Position numbers and translations under genes: made by a program. Positions 1 to 10,734 of a stretch of 64,000 nt of DNA are shown here, one piece after another. Source of the stretch: Streptomyces sp. Sge12 (GTDB taxonomy: Bacteria; Actinomycetota; Actinomycetes; Streptomycetales; Streptomycetaceae). Each line of letters begins with the position of its first letter. Positions within the stretch are counted from its first letter, which is position 1. The stretch covers positions 4,731,501 to 4,795,500 of the forward strand of contig NZ_CP020555.1 in assembly GCF_002080455.1 (NCBI RefSeq), given 5' to 3'. Below the pieces are notes generated by a model, which was not told where the DNA came from, searched no databases, and was given only the letters and a program-made list of their open reading frames with translations.

Positions 1-2
1 CC

Positions 3-899
3 GAGAACCCCGAGAACACCTCCCCCGGCACCCCCGACGCCCTCCTGGGGCCGGCCGACATCAGGGAGCTGGCCGCCGCCCTCGGCGTACGCCCGACGAA
101 GCAGAAGGGGCAGAACTTCGTCATCGACGCCAACACGGTGCGCCGGATCGTGCGCACCGCCGAGGTCCGCCCGGACGACGTCGTCGTCGAGGTCGGCCCG
201 GGGCTCGGCTCGCTGACGCTCGCGCTGCTGGAGGCCGCGGACCGGGTCGTCGCCGTCGAGATCGACGACATCCTGGCCGCGGCACTGCCCGCCACCATCG
301 AAGCCCGGATGCCCGCGAAGAAGGACCGCTTCGCGCTGGTCCACTCCGACGCGATGCTCGTGACCGAACTGCCCGGCCCGCCGCCGACCGCGCTCGTCGC
401 GAACCTGCCCTACAACGTGGCCGTGCCCGTCCTGCTGACCATGCTCGACCGCTTCCCGACCATCGAGCGGACCCTGGTGATGGTGCAGGCCGAGGTCGCC
501 GACCGGCTGGCCGCCGAGCCGGGCAACAAGGTCTACGGGGTGCCCTCCGTCAAGGCCAACTGGTACGCGCACGTCAAGCGCGCCGGCGCCATCGGCCGCA
601 AGGTCTTCTGGCCCGCCCCGAACGTCGACTCCGGTCTCGTCTCGCTGGTGCGCCGCACCGAGCCGATCAAGACCAGCGCCACCAAGGCCGAGGTCTTCGC
701 GGTCGTCGACGCCGCCTTCGCCCAGCGCCGCAAGACGCTGCGCGCCGCACTGGCCGGCTGGGCCGGATCGGCGGCGGGCGCGGAGGCCGCGCTGGTCGCC
801 GCCGGGGTCTCGCCGCAGGCCCGCGGGGAGTCCCTGACGGTCGAGGAGTTCGCGGCGATCGCCGAGCACAAGCCCGCGGCGCAGAGGCCCGCACTGTGA
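3..899 (+). CDS. rsmA: 16S rRNA (adenine-N6,N6)-dimethyltransferase KsgA/RsmA, 5' truncated by window edge
   Basis: Cytosolic enzyme that dimethylates two adjacent adenines in helix 45 of 16S rRNA with SAM late in 30S assembly. The frame is open from base 3, so the true start lies outside the window; the GTG at 138 is internal, because the upstream codons still read family sequence (RPTKQKGQNFVIDANTVRR). The SAM-binding motif I (VVEVGPGLGSLT) and the catalytic NLPYN motif, followed by a C-terminal helical domain, are both present. The stop TGA overlaps the GTG of ispE by four bases, so the two are translationally coupled. In Streptomyces this gene usually follows rpfB, which would lie just left of the window (recalled, not seen). 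Confidence 0.95.
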   Translation, partial: ENPENTSPGTPDALLGPADIRELAAALGVRPTKQKGQNFVIDANTVRRIVRTAEVRPDDVVVEVGPGLGSLTLALLEAADRVVAVEIDDILAAALPATIEARMPAKKDRFALVHSDAMLVTELPGPPPTALVANLPYNVAVPVLLTMLDRFPTIERTLVMVQAEVADRLAAEPGNKVYGVPSVKANWYAHVKRAGAIGRKVFWPAPNVDSGLVSLVRRTEPIKTSATKAEVFAVVDAAFAQRRKTLRAALAGWAGSAAGAEAALVAAGVSPQARGESLTVEEFAAIAEHKPAAQRPAL

Positions 900-1807
900 G
901 CGCGCGCCGGACGGCCGTGACCGTACGGGTCCCCGCGAAGGTCAACGTGCAGCTGGCGGTGGGCGCGGCCCGCCCCGACGGCTTCCACGACCTGGCCAAC
1001 GTCTTCCTCGCCGTGTCGCTGTTCGACGAGGTGACGGCCGCCCCGGCCGACACCCTGAGCATCACCTGCGAGGGCCCGGACGCCGACCAGGTCCCGCTGG
1101 ACCGCACCAACCTCGCGGCGCGCGCCGCCGAGATCCTCGCGGCCCGGGCCGGCATCGAACCCGACGTCCACCTCCACATCGCGAAGAACATCCCGGTGGC
1201 GGGCGGCATGGCGGGCGGCAGCGCGGACGGTGCGGCGGCCCTGCTGGCCTGCGACGCCCTGTGGGGCCTGAACACCCCGCGCGCCGAGCTCCTCGACATC
1301 TGCGCGGAGCTGGGCAGCGACGTCCCCTTCAGCCTGGTCGGCGGGGCCGCGCTCGGCACCGGCCGCGGTGAGCTGCTCACGCCGGTCGGGGCGGGGACGT
1401 TCCACTGGGTGTTCGCGGTGGCCGACGGGGGGCTGTCCACCCCGGCGGTGTTCCGCGAGTTCGACCGGCTCACCGCCGGCATCCCGGTCCCGGCCCCCGA
1501 AGCCTCGCCGGCGCTGCTGGCGGCGCTCGCCTCGGGCGATCCGGACGCGCTGGCCGCGGTACTGGCCAATGACCTCCAGGCGGCGGCGCTCTCGCTCCGG
1601 CCGCAGCTCGCGCGGACGCTGGCCGCGGGCGTGGACGGTGGTGCGCTCGCCGCGCTGGTCTCCGGCTCCGGACCGACCACGGCCTTCCTCGTCGCGGACG
1701 AGGAGACCGCCGCCAAGGTCGCGGCCGCGCTCGAAGCCTCCGGCACGTGCCGGGCCACGCGGATCGCCTCCAGCCCGGCGGCGGGTGCCACGGTCCTGCC
1801 GTCCTGA
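896..1807 (+). CDS. ispE: 4-diphosphocytidyl-2-C-methyl-D-erythritol kinase
   Basis: Phosphorylates the 2-hydroxyl of CDP-methylerythritol with ATP in the MEP pathway to IPP and DMAPP. It is a 303-residue GHMP-family kinase of normal length. The N-terminal PAKVN substrate motif has Lys15 and Asn17. The glycine-rich ATP loop PVAGGMAGGSADGAA spans residues 100-114, and the SDVPF segment carries the expected catalytic Asp142. The start is the GTG that overlaps the ksgA stop as GTGA, which fixes both the start and the operon link. About 145 bp of non-coding sequence with a Streptomyces-type palindromic repeat follows. Confidence 0.95.
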   Translation: MSARRTAVTVRVPAKVNVQLAVGAARPDGFHDLANVFLAVSLFDEVTAAPADTLSITCEGPDADQVPLDRTNLAARAAEILAARAGIEPDVHLHIAKNIPVAGGMAGGSADGAAALLACDALWGLNTPRAELLDICAELGSDVPFSLVGGAALGTGRGELLTPVGAGTFHWVFAVADGGLSTPAVFREFDRLTAGIPVPAPEASPALLAALASGDPDALAAVLANDLQAAALSLRPQLARTLAAGVDGGALAALVSGSGPTTAFLVADEETAAKVAAALEASGTCRATRIASSPAAGATVLPS

Positions 1808-1823
1808 CCCCGCGGGCCGGCCG

Positions 1824-1870
1824 CCGGGGCTCCGCCCCGGACCCCGCGCCTCAAACGCCGGCGAGGCTGA
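1824..1870. repeat. Streptomyces interspersed palindromic intergenic repeat
   Basis: The unit starts with a hairpin (CCGGGGC, loop TCC, GCCCCGG at 1824-1840) and continues into a CCTCAAACGCCGGCGAGGCTG tail-type sequence. From memory this composite unit recurs in the intergenic spaces of many Streptomyces genomes. It lies just after ispE, so it may act as an mRNA 3' end or transcription stop. Only one copy is seen in this window. Confidence 0.6.
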
Positions 1871-1951
1871 ATGCGCGCCGCGGGCTACTCAGGGCGGAGT
1901 TGAGTATCCGCGCCCTGTCGGGGGGCGGCCCGCGCGGGCGACCGTGGGTCC

Positions 1952-3301
1952 ATGACAGTCAGCGCACGCGCCATGGCCGAGGCCACCCCCGCCGACCGCG
2001 ACCGGTACGTCGACCTGTTGCGCGTCGCCTCGCTCGGCACCGTCATCGCCGGGCACTGGCTGATGGCGGCCGTCAGCGCCGACGGCATAGGGAATCTGCT
2101 CGCCCTCGTGCCCGCCCTCCAGGTGCTCACCTGGGGGTTGCAGATCATGCCCGTCTTCTTCTTCGTCGGCGGGTTCTCGCACGCCCTGTCCTACCGCTCC
2201 CTCGCCCGCCGCACCGACGGTCCCGTCTACGCCGTCTTCCTGCGGGCCCGGCTCCAGCGGCTGTTGCGCCCCACCCTCGTCTTCGTCGTGGTGTGGGCCG
2301 CGCTCGCGCTCGCCGTGCAGCTCGCCGGCCGGGGCGGCGGCGGGCTGACCGGGGCGGCGCTGCGGCTGGTCACCCAGCCGCTGTGGTTCATCGGGATCTA
2401 CCTGGCCATGGTCGCCTTCACCCCGCTGCTGCTGAAGCTCCACGAGCGCCACGGCTGGGGCGCCTTCGCCGCACTGGCCGGGGCGGCCGCGCTGGTGGAC
2501 GTACTGCGCTTCGCGCTCGGGGTCCCGTACGTGGAGTTCCTGAACTTCGCCTTCGTCTGGCTCGCCGTCCACCAGCTCGGCTTCCTGCGCGCCGACGGCC
2601 GGATCCGCCGGCCCGCCGTCCTCGCCGCCGCGGGTCTCGTCACGGCCGCCCTGCTGGTGGCGTACGGCCCGTACCCGCTGTCCATGGTGGGGATGCCCGG
2701 GGAGAAGGTGTCCAACATGGCCCCGCCCACCCTGGCCCTGCTCTGCCACGGCCTGTGGCTCGTCGGCGCGGTCCAGCTGCTGGCCCGGCCCGCCACCGCC
2801 TGGCTGCGCCGCCCGCGCGTCTGGCGCGGGGTCGTCGCCGCCAACGGCCTCGCCATGACCGCCTTCCTGTGGCACCTCACCGCCATGCTCGGCGTGTACG
2901 GGGCGCAGCTCGCGCTCGGCCTCGACCTGCCCGCCCCGGCCACCGCCGCCTGGTGGGCGCAGGTGCCGGTACGGATCCTGGCGGCGGCCCTGGTCACGGG
3001 CGGACTCGTCGCGCTGTTCCGCCGCTTCGAGGCGCCCCGGCCGAACGCCCCCGCCCCGGGGCAGGCGCCGGGCCCGGCCCCCCGCCGCACCGGCGGTCCG
3101 CTCGCCGCGCTCGGGATCACCCTGTGCCTGCTCGGCGTCCTGGGCCTGTCGATGACCGGGCTCGGCGGCCTGCTCGACGGGCACAGCGCCACGCTGATCG
3201 CCCTGCCCGTCACCGCTCCGGCCGCCATCGCGATGGCACTGGGCGGCTGGTATCTCGTAGAACGGTCTGCCCCGGCCCGGAGGGTTAGGCTGAGGGGCTG
3301 A
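1952..3301 (+). CDS. Integral membrane acyltransferase (acyltransferase 3 family)
   Basis: A 449-residue polytopic membrane protein. It opens with the family signature YVDLLRVASLGTVIAGHW (residues 22-39), whose His is the likely catalytic residue, then about ten hydrophobic segments, and ends with a short Arg-rich cytoplasmic tail. Acyltransferase-3 proteins move acyl groups from the cytoplasm onto extracytoplasmic sugars, lipids or antibiotics; nothing here shows the acceptor. I use the ATG at 1952; an in-frame ATG at 1973 is an alternative. The gene stands between ispE and the ABC-F gene in the same direction. Unusual features: a Pro/Ala-rich loop near residues 365-380. Confidence 0.8.
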   Translation: MTVSARAMAEATPADRDRYVDLLRVASLGTVIAGHWLMAAVSADGIGNLLALVPALQVLTWGLQIMPVFFFVGGFSHALSYRSLARRTDGPVYAVFLRARLQRLLRPTLVFVVVWAALALAVQLAGRGGGGLTGAALRLVTQPLWFIGIYLAMVAFTPLLLKLHERHGWGAFAALAGAAALVDVLRFALGVPYVEFLNFAFVWLAVHQLGFLRADGRIRRPAVLAAAGLVTAALLVAYGPYPLSMVGMPGEKVSNMAPPTLALLCHGLWLVGAVQLLARPATAWLRRPRVWRGVVAANGLAMTAFLWHLTAMLGVYGAQLALGLDLPAPATAAWWAQVPVRILAAALVTGGLVALFRRFEAPRPNAPAPGQAPGPAPRRTGGPLAALGITLCLLGVLGLSMTGLGGLLDGHSATLIALPVTAPAAIAMALGGWYLVERSAPARRVRLRG

Positions 3302-3329
3302 TCCACACCCTTTCCCTGGAGCGCGTCTG

Positions 3330-5132
<1,803 letters not shown>

Positions 5133-5139
5133 CCGCGGC

Positions 5140-5156
5140 CGGGGCGATCGGCCCCG
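5140..5156 (+). terminator. Short GC hairpin after the ABC-F gene
   Basis: CGGGGC and GCCCCG form six-base arms around GATCG just past the ABC-F stop. The stem is short and has no T-run, so termination is only a possibility. Confidence 0.35.
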
Positions 5157-5311
5157 CTGCGGCCCGTTCCGCGGGCCAACTGGCCGGATAACGGCGGCGT
5201 CACGGGCCGGTCCTCCCTTGGGAACAGGGGGTGGACCGGCCCGATGTATGAGCGCCGTCAGTGATAGAAAGGTCATCCTCCCCGACCGCCCGATGCCGAA
5301 AGTGTGCGCTG

Positions 5312-6931
5312 ATGACCGAGCCGCCCCAGCCGCCGAACCAGCCACCGACACCTTCCGGTTACGGACACCTGCCCGGCCCGCCGCAGCAGGGCTACGGCTT
5401 CCCGCCGCCGAGCGAGAACCCGTACGCCCAGCAGCCCGGTTACCCGCCGCAGCCGCCCACCGTGCAGCAGCACGCGGGCCACGGCTACCCGCCGCCCGCA
5501 TCCGGCGGCGGCCCCGGCACGGCGCCGAAGAAGAAGCGCGCCGTCCTGATCGCCGCCGTGGTGGCCGCCGCCCTCGTCCTGGGCGGTGTCGGCTACGTCG
5601 CGTTCTCCGGCGACGACAAGGACGGGAAGCCGACCGCGCAGCCCACCGACGCCAAGCCGTCCGGCTCCCCCTCCGTGGCGAAGGGCGACGGCAACGGCGA
5701 CGCCGGCCCCCAGCAGGCGGACCTCAACGCCGGCCGCAAGCAGGGCGAGGACAAGGTCCTGTGGCTCAAGACCCTCAAGGTCGACGGCCCGGGCATGGGC
5801 GTCGACTCCGCCGGCCAGTGGGTGGTGGGCGACACCGTCGTCAAGACCGTGTGGAAGAACCTCAACGGCTACTCGGTCACCGACGGCAAGGAGAAGTGGA
5901 CCCTTCCCTTCCCCGCCCTCATCTGCTCCGTCGCCGCACAGGCCACGCCCGAGGGCCGGACGGCCGTCATGTACCGCGACGGCGAGGGGGACAGCACCTC
6001 CTGCAACCAGCTGCGCGTGGTCGACCTCAAGACGGGCAAGGAGGTCTGGTCGAAGGAGGTGCCCAAGGAAGGGCTCTTCGACATCTTCACCAGCCCCACC
6101 CTGGCCATGACCGGAGACACCGTCGCCGTCAGCCGCGGCGGCACCGCCAGCGCCTTCAGGATCAGCAACGGTGACAAGCTCTTCGCGAACCCCCGGGGCG
6201 AGGGCTGCCAACCGGACTCCTACGAGGCCGGCAACGGCAAGATGATCGCCCTGGTCACCTGCACCGACGAGGAGGCCAACACCGAGGTCCACGGCGTCGA
6301 CCCCGTCACCGGCGCGAAGGCCTGGGCCTACCGGCTCCCCCCGAAGCTCAAGGTCACCAGCATCTACTCGGTGAACCCGACCGTCCTCGACATCGGGAAC
6401 GAGCAGGAGAAGAAGCGCGCCATCGTCGTCCTGGGACCCGACGGGAAGCAGACCGCCACCGTCACCGGCGAGGGCAGCTTCGCCCTCGGCTGCGGCGACG
6501 CCGGCATCATCCGGGCCCTGTCGATCTGCACCAAGTCCGTCGTCGACGGCAACACCCTCTACCTGCCCACCGCGGCGGAAAAAGGCGCGGCCAACGAGAT
6601 CGTCGCCTTCGACCTGACCACCGGCAAGGCCAAGTGGCGCACCCCGGCCGGGGACAAGCGCACCCTCACCCCGCTCAGGGCCGTGGACGGGCAGTTGATC
6701 GCCTACCGCAAGGCCGCCGAGTCCGAGCAGGGCGGCGAGGTCATCTCGATCCCGGCCGCGGGCGGCACGCCCACCGCGCTGCTGCGCCATCCCTCGGGCC
6801 CCGCCGCCCCGATCGAGAACGCCTTCTACAACCCGGGGATGGACTACGTGGACGGACGGTTCTTCATCTCCGTCAACCATCTGCGGGCCCAGGACGTGGA
6901 GGAGAAGCTCCTGATGGTCTTCGGCAAGTGA
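5312..6931 (+). CDS. Membrane-anchored PQQ-like beta-propeller protein (paralogue 1)
   Basis: A 539-residue protein. Residues 1-75 are Pro/Gly/Tyr/Gln-rich and predicted cytoplasmic. One transmembrane segment follows (about residues 77-97, after KKKR), then a Lys/Asp-rich spacer, then an extracytoplasmic domain with repeated strands of the PQQ/BamB-like beta-propeller kind (for example LKTGKEVWSKEV, VTGAKAWAY, TTGKAKWRTP). Two Cys pairs in the propeller suggest disulfides. No enzyme motif is visible, so the role is unknown. I chose the ATG at 5312 because it opens the Pro-rich tail typical of the family. It is a clear paralogue of the next gene, 43 bp downstream. Confidence 0.75.
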   Translation: MTEPPQPPNQPPTPSGYGHLPGPPQQGYGFPPPSENPYAQQPGYPPQPPTVQQHAGHGYPPPASGGGPGTAPKKKRAVLIAAVVAAALVLGGVGYVAFSGDDKDGKPTAQPTDAKPSGSPSVAKGDGNGDAGPQQADLNAGRKQGEDKVLWLKTLKVDGPGMGVDSAGQWVVGDTVVKTVWKNLNGYSVTDGKEKWTLPFPALICSVAAQATPEGRTAVMYRDGEGDSTSCNQLRVVDLKTGKEVWSKEVPKEGLFDIFTSPTLAMTGDTVAVSRGGTASAFRISNGDKLFANPRGEGCQPDSYEAGNGKMIALVTCTDEEANTEVHGVDPVTGAKAWAYRLPPKLKVTSIYSVNPTVLDIGNEQEKKRAIVVLGPDGKQTATVTGEGSFALGCGDAGIIRALSICTKSVVDGNTLYLPTAAEKGAANEIVAFDLTTGKAKWRTPAGDKRTLTPLRAVDGQLIAYRKAAESEQGGEVISIPAAGGTPTALLRHPSGPAAPIENAFYNPGMDYVDGRFFISVNHLRAQDVEEKLLMVFGK

Positions 6932-6974
6932 GAACGCGTCCGAGCAGCCGCCCACCGAGAGGCATGAGCAACCG

Positions 6975-8672
6975 ATGAGTACCCCGCCGCCCCCCAGCCA
7001 GCCGCCGTCCGGTGGTTTCGGCGCGCCGCAGGATCCCCCGCCGGGCGGGTTCGGCGCGCCCGTGCCGCCGCCCGGACCGCCCGCCCCGCAGCAGCAGCAG
7101 CCGAGTGCGCAGCCCGCGTACGGGTACCCGCAGACGGGCCCCGGCTACGGCTACCCGCAGCAGCCCGGCACCCCGCCGCCGTTCGGCGCGCCCCCGGCGC
7201 CCGCGGCCCCGCTCCAGCACCCGGCCGCAGGGGCGGGCAACGACAAGCGCAACCAGCTGATGATCGTCGGCGCGGCGCTCCTGGCCATCGTCCTCATCGT
7301 CGGCGGCGGCCTCTGGTACACCTCCGGCGACGGCGGCACCGACGACCGGGCCGACAGCGGGCCCAGCGCCTCCCCGGGCGGCGACAAGCCCCAGGACCTG
7401 GTGCCCGGCACCGAGAAGGTGCCCGGCAACCCGAAGTCGAAGACGCTCCTGAACCTGCCGAGCCCGGTACCGGCGGACATCGCCACGGTCGCCGGCTCCT
7501 GGCTGACCGACTCCACCTACGCCAAGTCCGACCTCTCGAAGGTCGTCGGCTACAACGTCGTCGACGGCGGCAAGAAGTGGGAGCTGCCCCTCCCGGGCGA
7601 GATCTGCGGGGCGACCAAGCACGTCAGCGAGAACAAGACGGCGATCCTCTTCAAGGCCGCCGCGGCGACGCCGGAGAACAAGTACCCGCCGTGCACCGAG
7701 GTCGGTGTCATCGACCTCGACGGCGGCAAGCTCGTCTGGTCCGGCAACGCCAAGAGCGCCACCGGCGGCGACAAGGCCGTCTCCCTGAACACGGTCACCC
7801 TCAGCGGCAAGACGGTTGCCGCGGCCGGCATCTCCGGGGGCGGCACCGCCTGGAACCTCGCCGACGGCAAGTCCCTGTGGCTGCCCAAGATCGACGGCGA
7901 GGGCTGCCGCGACGTGGGCTACGCCGGCGGCGAGGCCCTCGGCGCCATCCGCAAGTGCGGCCAGAGCCCCAACTACACCCTGTACGGGCAGCTCCTCGAC
8001 CCGACCACCGGTGCACCCACCGCCTCGTACAAGCTCTCGCAGGGCATCGAGGACGCGTCCATCGTCTCCACCAAGCCCCTGATCGTCGCCGCCGACGTCG
8101 GCAAGACGGCGAAGAACGCCACGGGTGTCAGCGACCTCTTCGTCATCGACCCCAAGGGCGAGCTCAAGGCCCGCATCCCGCTCGCCTCCGGGGACTTCGC
8201 CGGCAAGTGCGGACTGGACGTCGAGAAGTGCGTCAACATGGTGGTCGGCAACGGCAAGCTCTACCTGCCGTCCTACGAGCACCAGGGCCAGTCCTCCAGC
8301 GGCCGCACCAACGAGCTGCTCTCCTTCGACCTGGAGACCGGCAAGCAGACCACCGACCGCGCCGACGCGGGCGAGCGGTACACGATGTTCCCGCTGCGCA
8401 TGGACGGGTCGAACATCATCGCGTACAAGAACCCCCCGTACGACAAGGGCGGGCAGATCGTCAGCATCGACCCCAGGACGATGAAGGAAACCCTGCTCAT
8501 GGAGAACCCGGAGGACAAGGCGACCCAGCGCGCCGAGACCGGTTTCTCGCCGGAGTACTCCGAATACCGCTACCACAACGGCAAGTTCTTCATCTCGCGC
8601 ACGACGGTCAGCAAGCCGTTCTCGGAGAAGTCCGACCCGGAGTACCTCTTCGTGTCCTTCACCGCGAGCTGA
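6975..8672 (+). CDS. Membrane-anchored PQQ-like beta-propeller protein (paralogue 2)
   Basis: A 565-residue paralogue of the preceding gene with the same layout: a Pro/Gln/Gly-rich cytoplasmic tail of about 90 residues, a KRNQ-flanked transmembrane helix near 94-115, an acidic linker, then a propeller with GGKKWELPLPGEIC-type blades. Shared landmarks include LPFPALIC against LPLPGEIC, and GCG/KCG cysteines in the C-terminal half. It is probably co-transcribed with paralogue 1. Function is unknown; in Gram-positives such proteins are usually scaffolds or sensors at the cell envelope (inference). Confidence 0.75.
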   Translation: MSTPPPPSQPPSGGFGAPQDPPPGGFGAPVPPPGPPAPQQQQPSAQPAYGYPQTGPGYGYPQQPGTPPPFGAPPAPAAPLQHPAAGAGNDKRNQLMIVGAALLAIVLIVGGGLWYTSGDGGTDDRADSGPSASPGGDKPQDLVPGTEKVPGNPKSKTLLNLPSPVPADIATVAGSWLTDSTYAKSDLSKVVGYNVVDGGKKWELPLPGEICGATKHVSENKTAILFKAAAATPENKYPPCTEVGVIDLDGGKLVWSGNAKSATGGDKAVSLNTVTLSGKTVAAAGISGGGTAWNLADGKSLWLPKIDGEGCRDVGYAGGEALGAIRKCGQSPNYTLYGQLLDPTTGAPTASYKLSQGIEDASIVSTKPLIVAADVGKTAKNATGVSDLFVIDPKGELKARIPLASGDFAGKCGLDVEKCVNMVVGNGKLYLPSYEHQGQSSSGRTNELLSFDLETGKQTTDRADAGERYTMFPLRMDGSNIIAYKNPPYDKGGQIVSIDPRTMKETLLMENPEDKATQRAETGFSPEYSEYRYHNGKFFISRTTVSKPFSEKSDPEYLFVSFTAS

Positions 8673-8721
8673 GGCACGGCGCGCCGATCGGTCCACCGGC
8701 CGATGCGCACAGCCCCGCCGA

Positions 8722-8755
8722 AAGCCCCCGAACGGTCCGTACCGATCGGGGGCTT
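8722..8755 (+). terminator. Intrinsic terminator hairpin
   Basis: Perfect 10-bp arms AAGCCCCCGA and TCGGGGGCTT separated by 14 bases, 50 bp after the second beta-propeller gene. No long T-run follows, as is usual in Streptomyces. Confidence 0.7.
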
Positions 8756-8830
8756 CTGCGCGGTATCCCCCGCGCGCCGTCGAACAAGCGTGTAGCTTGC
8801 CGGGGCAGAAGGGTGGGGGGTGGTTCCTCA

Positions 8831-9523
8831 GTGGGCGTACGGGTCGTGGTGGTCGACGAGCACCGGCTGCTGGCCGAGGCACTCGCCTCTGCCCTGAAGC
8901 TGCGCGGCCACCGGGTACTGGCCGCCGCAGCCCCGGCCGCGGGCGCCGCCGAGCTGGTCATCGGCCGCGCCCCGGAGGTCTGCCTCTTCGGCACCGCCAC
9001 CCCCGCCGAGCCCGGGGTCTTCGAGCCCGTCGTCCGCATCAAGCGGGAGCGCCCGCAGATCGCCGTGGTCGTCCTGGGCCCGGTGCCCAGCCCGCGCGGT
9101 ATCGCGGCCGCCTTCGCCGCCGGCGCCTCGGGGTACGTCCGCCAGGACGAGCGCATCGAGGGCGTGGAGCGGGCCCTGGCCAAGGCCCGGGCGGGGGAGG
9201 TGGCGATCGCCCCGCAGCTGTTGCAGGGGGCCTTCGCGGAGCTCCTGAACCCCGCCGCCCAGCCCGACGACGAGGGCAGCCGGCTGCTGCGGCTGCTCAC
9301 GCCGCGCGAGGTGGAGGTGCTCGTGCGGGTCGCCGAGGGCGAGGACACCCGGCTGATCGCCGCGGGCATGGAGATCGCCCCGAGCACCGCCCGTACGCAC
9401 GTGCAGCGGGTTCTGATGAAGCTGGGCGTGGGGTCGCGGCTGGAGGCGGCCGCGCTGGCCGCCCGTACCGGCCTGCTGGACCGGGCGCTGCCCCCGGCGC
9501 CGCCCACCGCCGCGCGCGGCTGA
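8831..9523 (+). CDS. Atypical LuxR-type response regulator lacking the phospho-acceptor Asp
   Basis: A 230-residue DNA-binding regulator with an N-terminal receiver-like domain (1-125) and a C-terminal LuxR/FixJ helix-turn-helix (about 155-210; LTPREVEVLVRVAEGEDTRL, then STARTHVQRVLMKLG). The acidic pair is D9/E10, but the end of strand 3, where Asp is phosphorylated, reads VCLFG (50-54). The conserved Lys is replaced by Arg (GYVRQ, R104). It is therefore unlikely to be controlled by phosphorylation. The GTG start at 8831 opens the first strand directly; longer frames upstream cross the terminator. No kinase gene is adjacent. Confidence 0.8.
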   Translation: MGVRVVVVDEHRLLAEALASALKLRGHRVLAAAAPAAGAAELVIGRAPEVCLFGTATPAEPGVFEPVVRIKRERPQIAVVVLGPVPSPRGIAAAFAAGASGYVRQDERIEGVERALAKARAGEVAIAPQLLQGAFAELLNPAAQPDDEGSRLLRLLTPREVEVLVRVAEGEDTRLIAAGMEIAPSTARTHVQRVLMKLGVGSRLEAAALAARTGLLDRALPPAPPTAARG

Positions 9524-9681
9524 CGCACGGGGACGGCCGCCGGGACGAGCGCGGGGGCAGGGCGGGGGCGGCGCGGGGGCGAACCGGCTGCCGATTTCCC
9601 CATGGGCGCGGAATCGGGTAAGCCAGTCCTCAAGCACGCGCACGCACCCGCGCGTGCTCCCCCGCGAGAGGCAGTAGGCGA

Positions 9682-10641
9682 GTGAGCAAGTACCTGGTAA
9701 CCGGTGGCGCCGGATACGTCGGCAGCGTGGTCGCGGCCCACCTTCTGGAGGCCGGCCACGAGGTGACCGTCCTCGACGACCTGAGCACGGGCTTCCGCGT
9801 CGGTGTCCCGGCGGGCGCCACGTTCGTCGAGGGCCGGATCCAGGACGCCGCCCGCCACCTGGACTCCTCCTACGAGGCCGTGCTGCACTTCGCGGCCTCC
9901 TCGCAGGTCGGCGAGTCCGTGGTGAACCCGGGCAAGTACTGGGAGAACAACGTCGGCGGGACGCTGGCCCTGCTGGCCGCCATGCGCGGGGCGGGGGTGC
10001 GCAAGCTGGTGTTCTCCTCCACCGCCGCCACCTACGGCGAGCCCACGGAAGGCCTGCTGACCGAGGCCTCGGTGACCGCCCCGACCAACCCGTACGGCGC
10101 CTCGAAGCTGGCCGTCGACCACATGATCGCGGGGGAGTGCGTGGCGCACGGCCTGGCCGCGGTGTCCCTGCGCTACTTCAACGTGGCCGGGGCCTACGGG
10201 GAGTTCGGTGAGCGGCACACCCCCGAGACGCACCTGATTCCGCTGGTCCTCCAGGTCGCGCTGGGCGAGCGGGAGTCGATCTCGGTGTTCGGCGAGGACT
10301 ACCCGACTCCGGACGGGACCTGCGTGCGCGATTACATCCACGTCGCCGACCTGGCGGAGGCCCACCTGGCCGCCCTGCGGGTCGCCGCCGAGGGCGAGCA
10401 CCTGATCTGCAACCTGGGCAACGGCAGCGGCTTCTCGGTCCGCGAGGTCGTCGAGACCGTCCGCAAGGTCACCGGCCGGGAGATCCCCGAGGTGGTCGCC
10501 CCGCGCCGGGCCGGCGACCCCGCGATGCTCGTCGCGTCCGCGCGCACGGCCCACGAGCGCCTCGGCTGGACGCCGAGCCGCTCCGACCTGACCGGCATCA
10601 TCACGGACGCGTGGAACTTCGCGCGCACGCACACCTCCTGA
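9682..10641 (+). CDS. galE: UDP-glucose 4-epimerase
   Basis: A 319-residue extended SDR enzyme that interconverts UDP-glucose and UDP-galactose with tightly bound NAD. The Rossmann motif GGAGYVGS lies at 8-15. The catalytic set S112/S113 with Y138xxxK142 (PYGASK) is intact, and the RYFNVAGAYGE and YIHVADLAEAH family blocks follow. It uses a GTG start with a purine-rich AGGCAG site upstream. It stands alone, with a strong terminator after it, so it is not embedded in a Leloir operon here. The role is probably supply of galactose units for wall or capsule sugars. Confidence 0.93.
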   Translation: MSKYLVTGGAGYVGSVVAAHLLEAGHEVTVLDDLSTGFRVGVPAGATFVEGRIQDAARHLDSSYEAVLHFAASSQVGESVVNPGKYWENNVGGTLALLAAMRGAGVRKLVFSSTAATYGEPTEGLLTEASVTAPTNPYGASKLAVDHMIAGECVAHGLAAVSLRYFNVAGAYGEFGERHTPETHLIPLVLQVALGERESISVFGEDYPTPDGTCVRDYIHVADLAEAHLAALRVAAEGEHLICNLGNGSGFSVREVVETVRKVTGREIPEVVAPRRAGDPAMLVASARTAHERLGWTPSRSDLTGIITDAWNFARTHTS

Positions 10642-10702
10642 ACCTGAGGCTCCCCCCCGGACCCCGGACCCCGGTCCCCGTCCGGACCCCGGCCGTCCTG
10701 CG

Positions 10703-10734
10703 CGCCCCCCGCACCCCGATCGGTGCGGGGGGCG
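10703..10734 (+). terminator. Strong GC-rich terminator after galE
   Basis: Perfect 13-bp arms CGCCCCCCGCACC and GGTGCGGGGGGCG with a six-base loop, 62 bp after the galE stop. Confidence 0.8.

Noticed and set aside
5261..5311. Extended N-terminus of the first beta-propeller protein
   Set aside because: The extra residues (ERSSSPTARCRKCA) are not family-like; the ATG at 5312 starts the Pro-rich tail shared with the paralogue.
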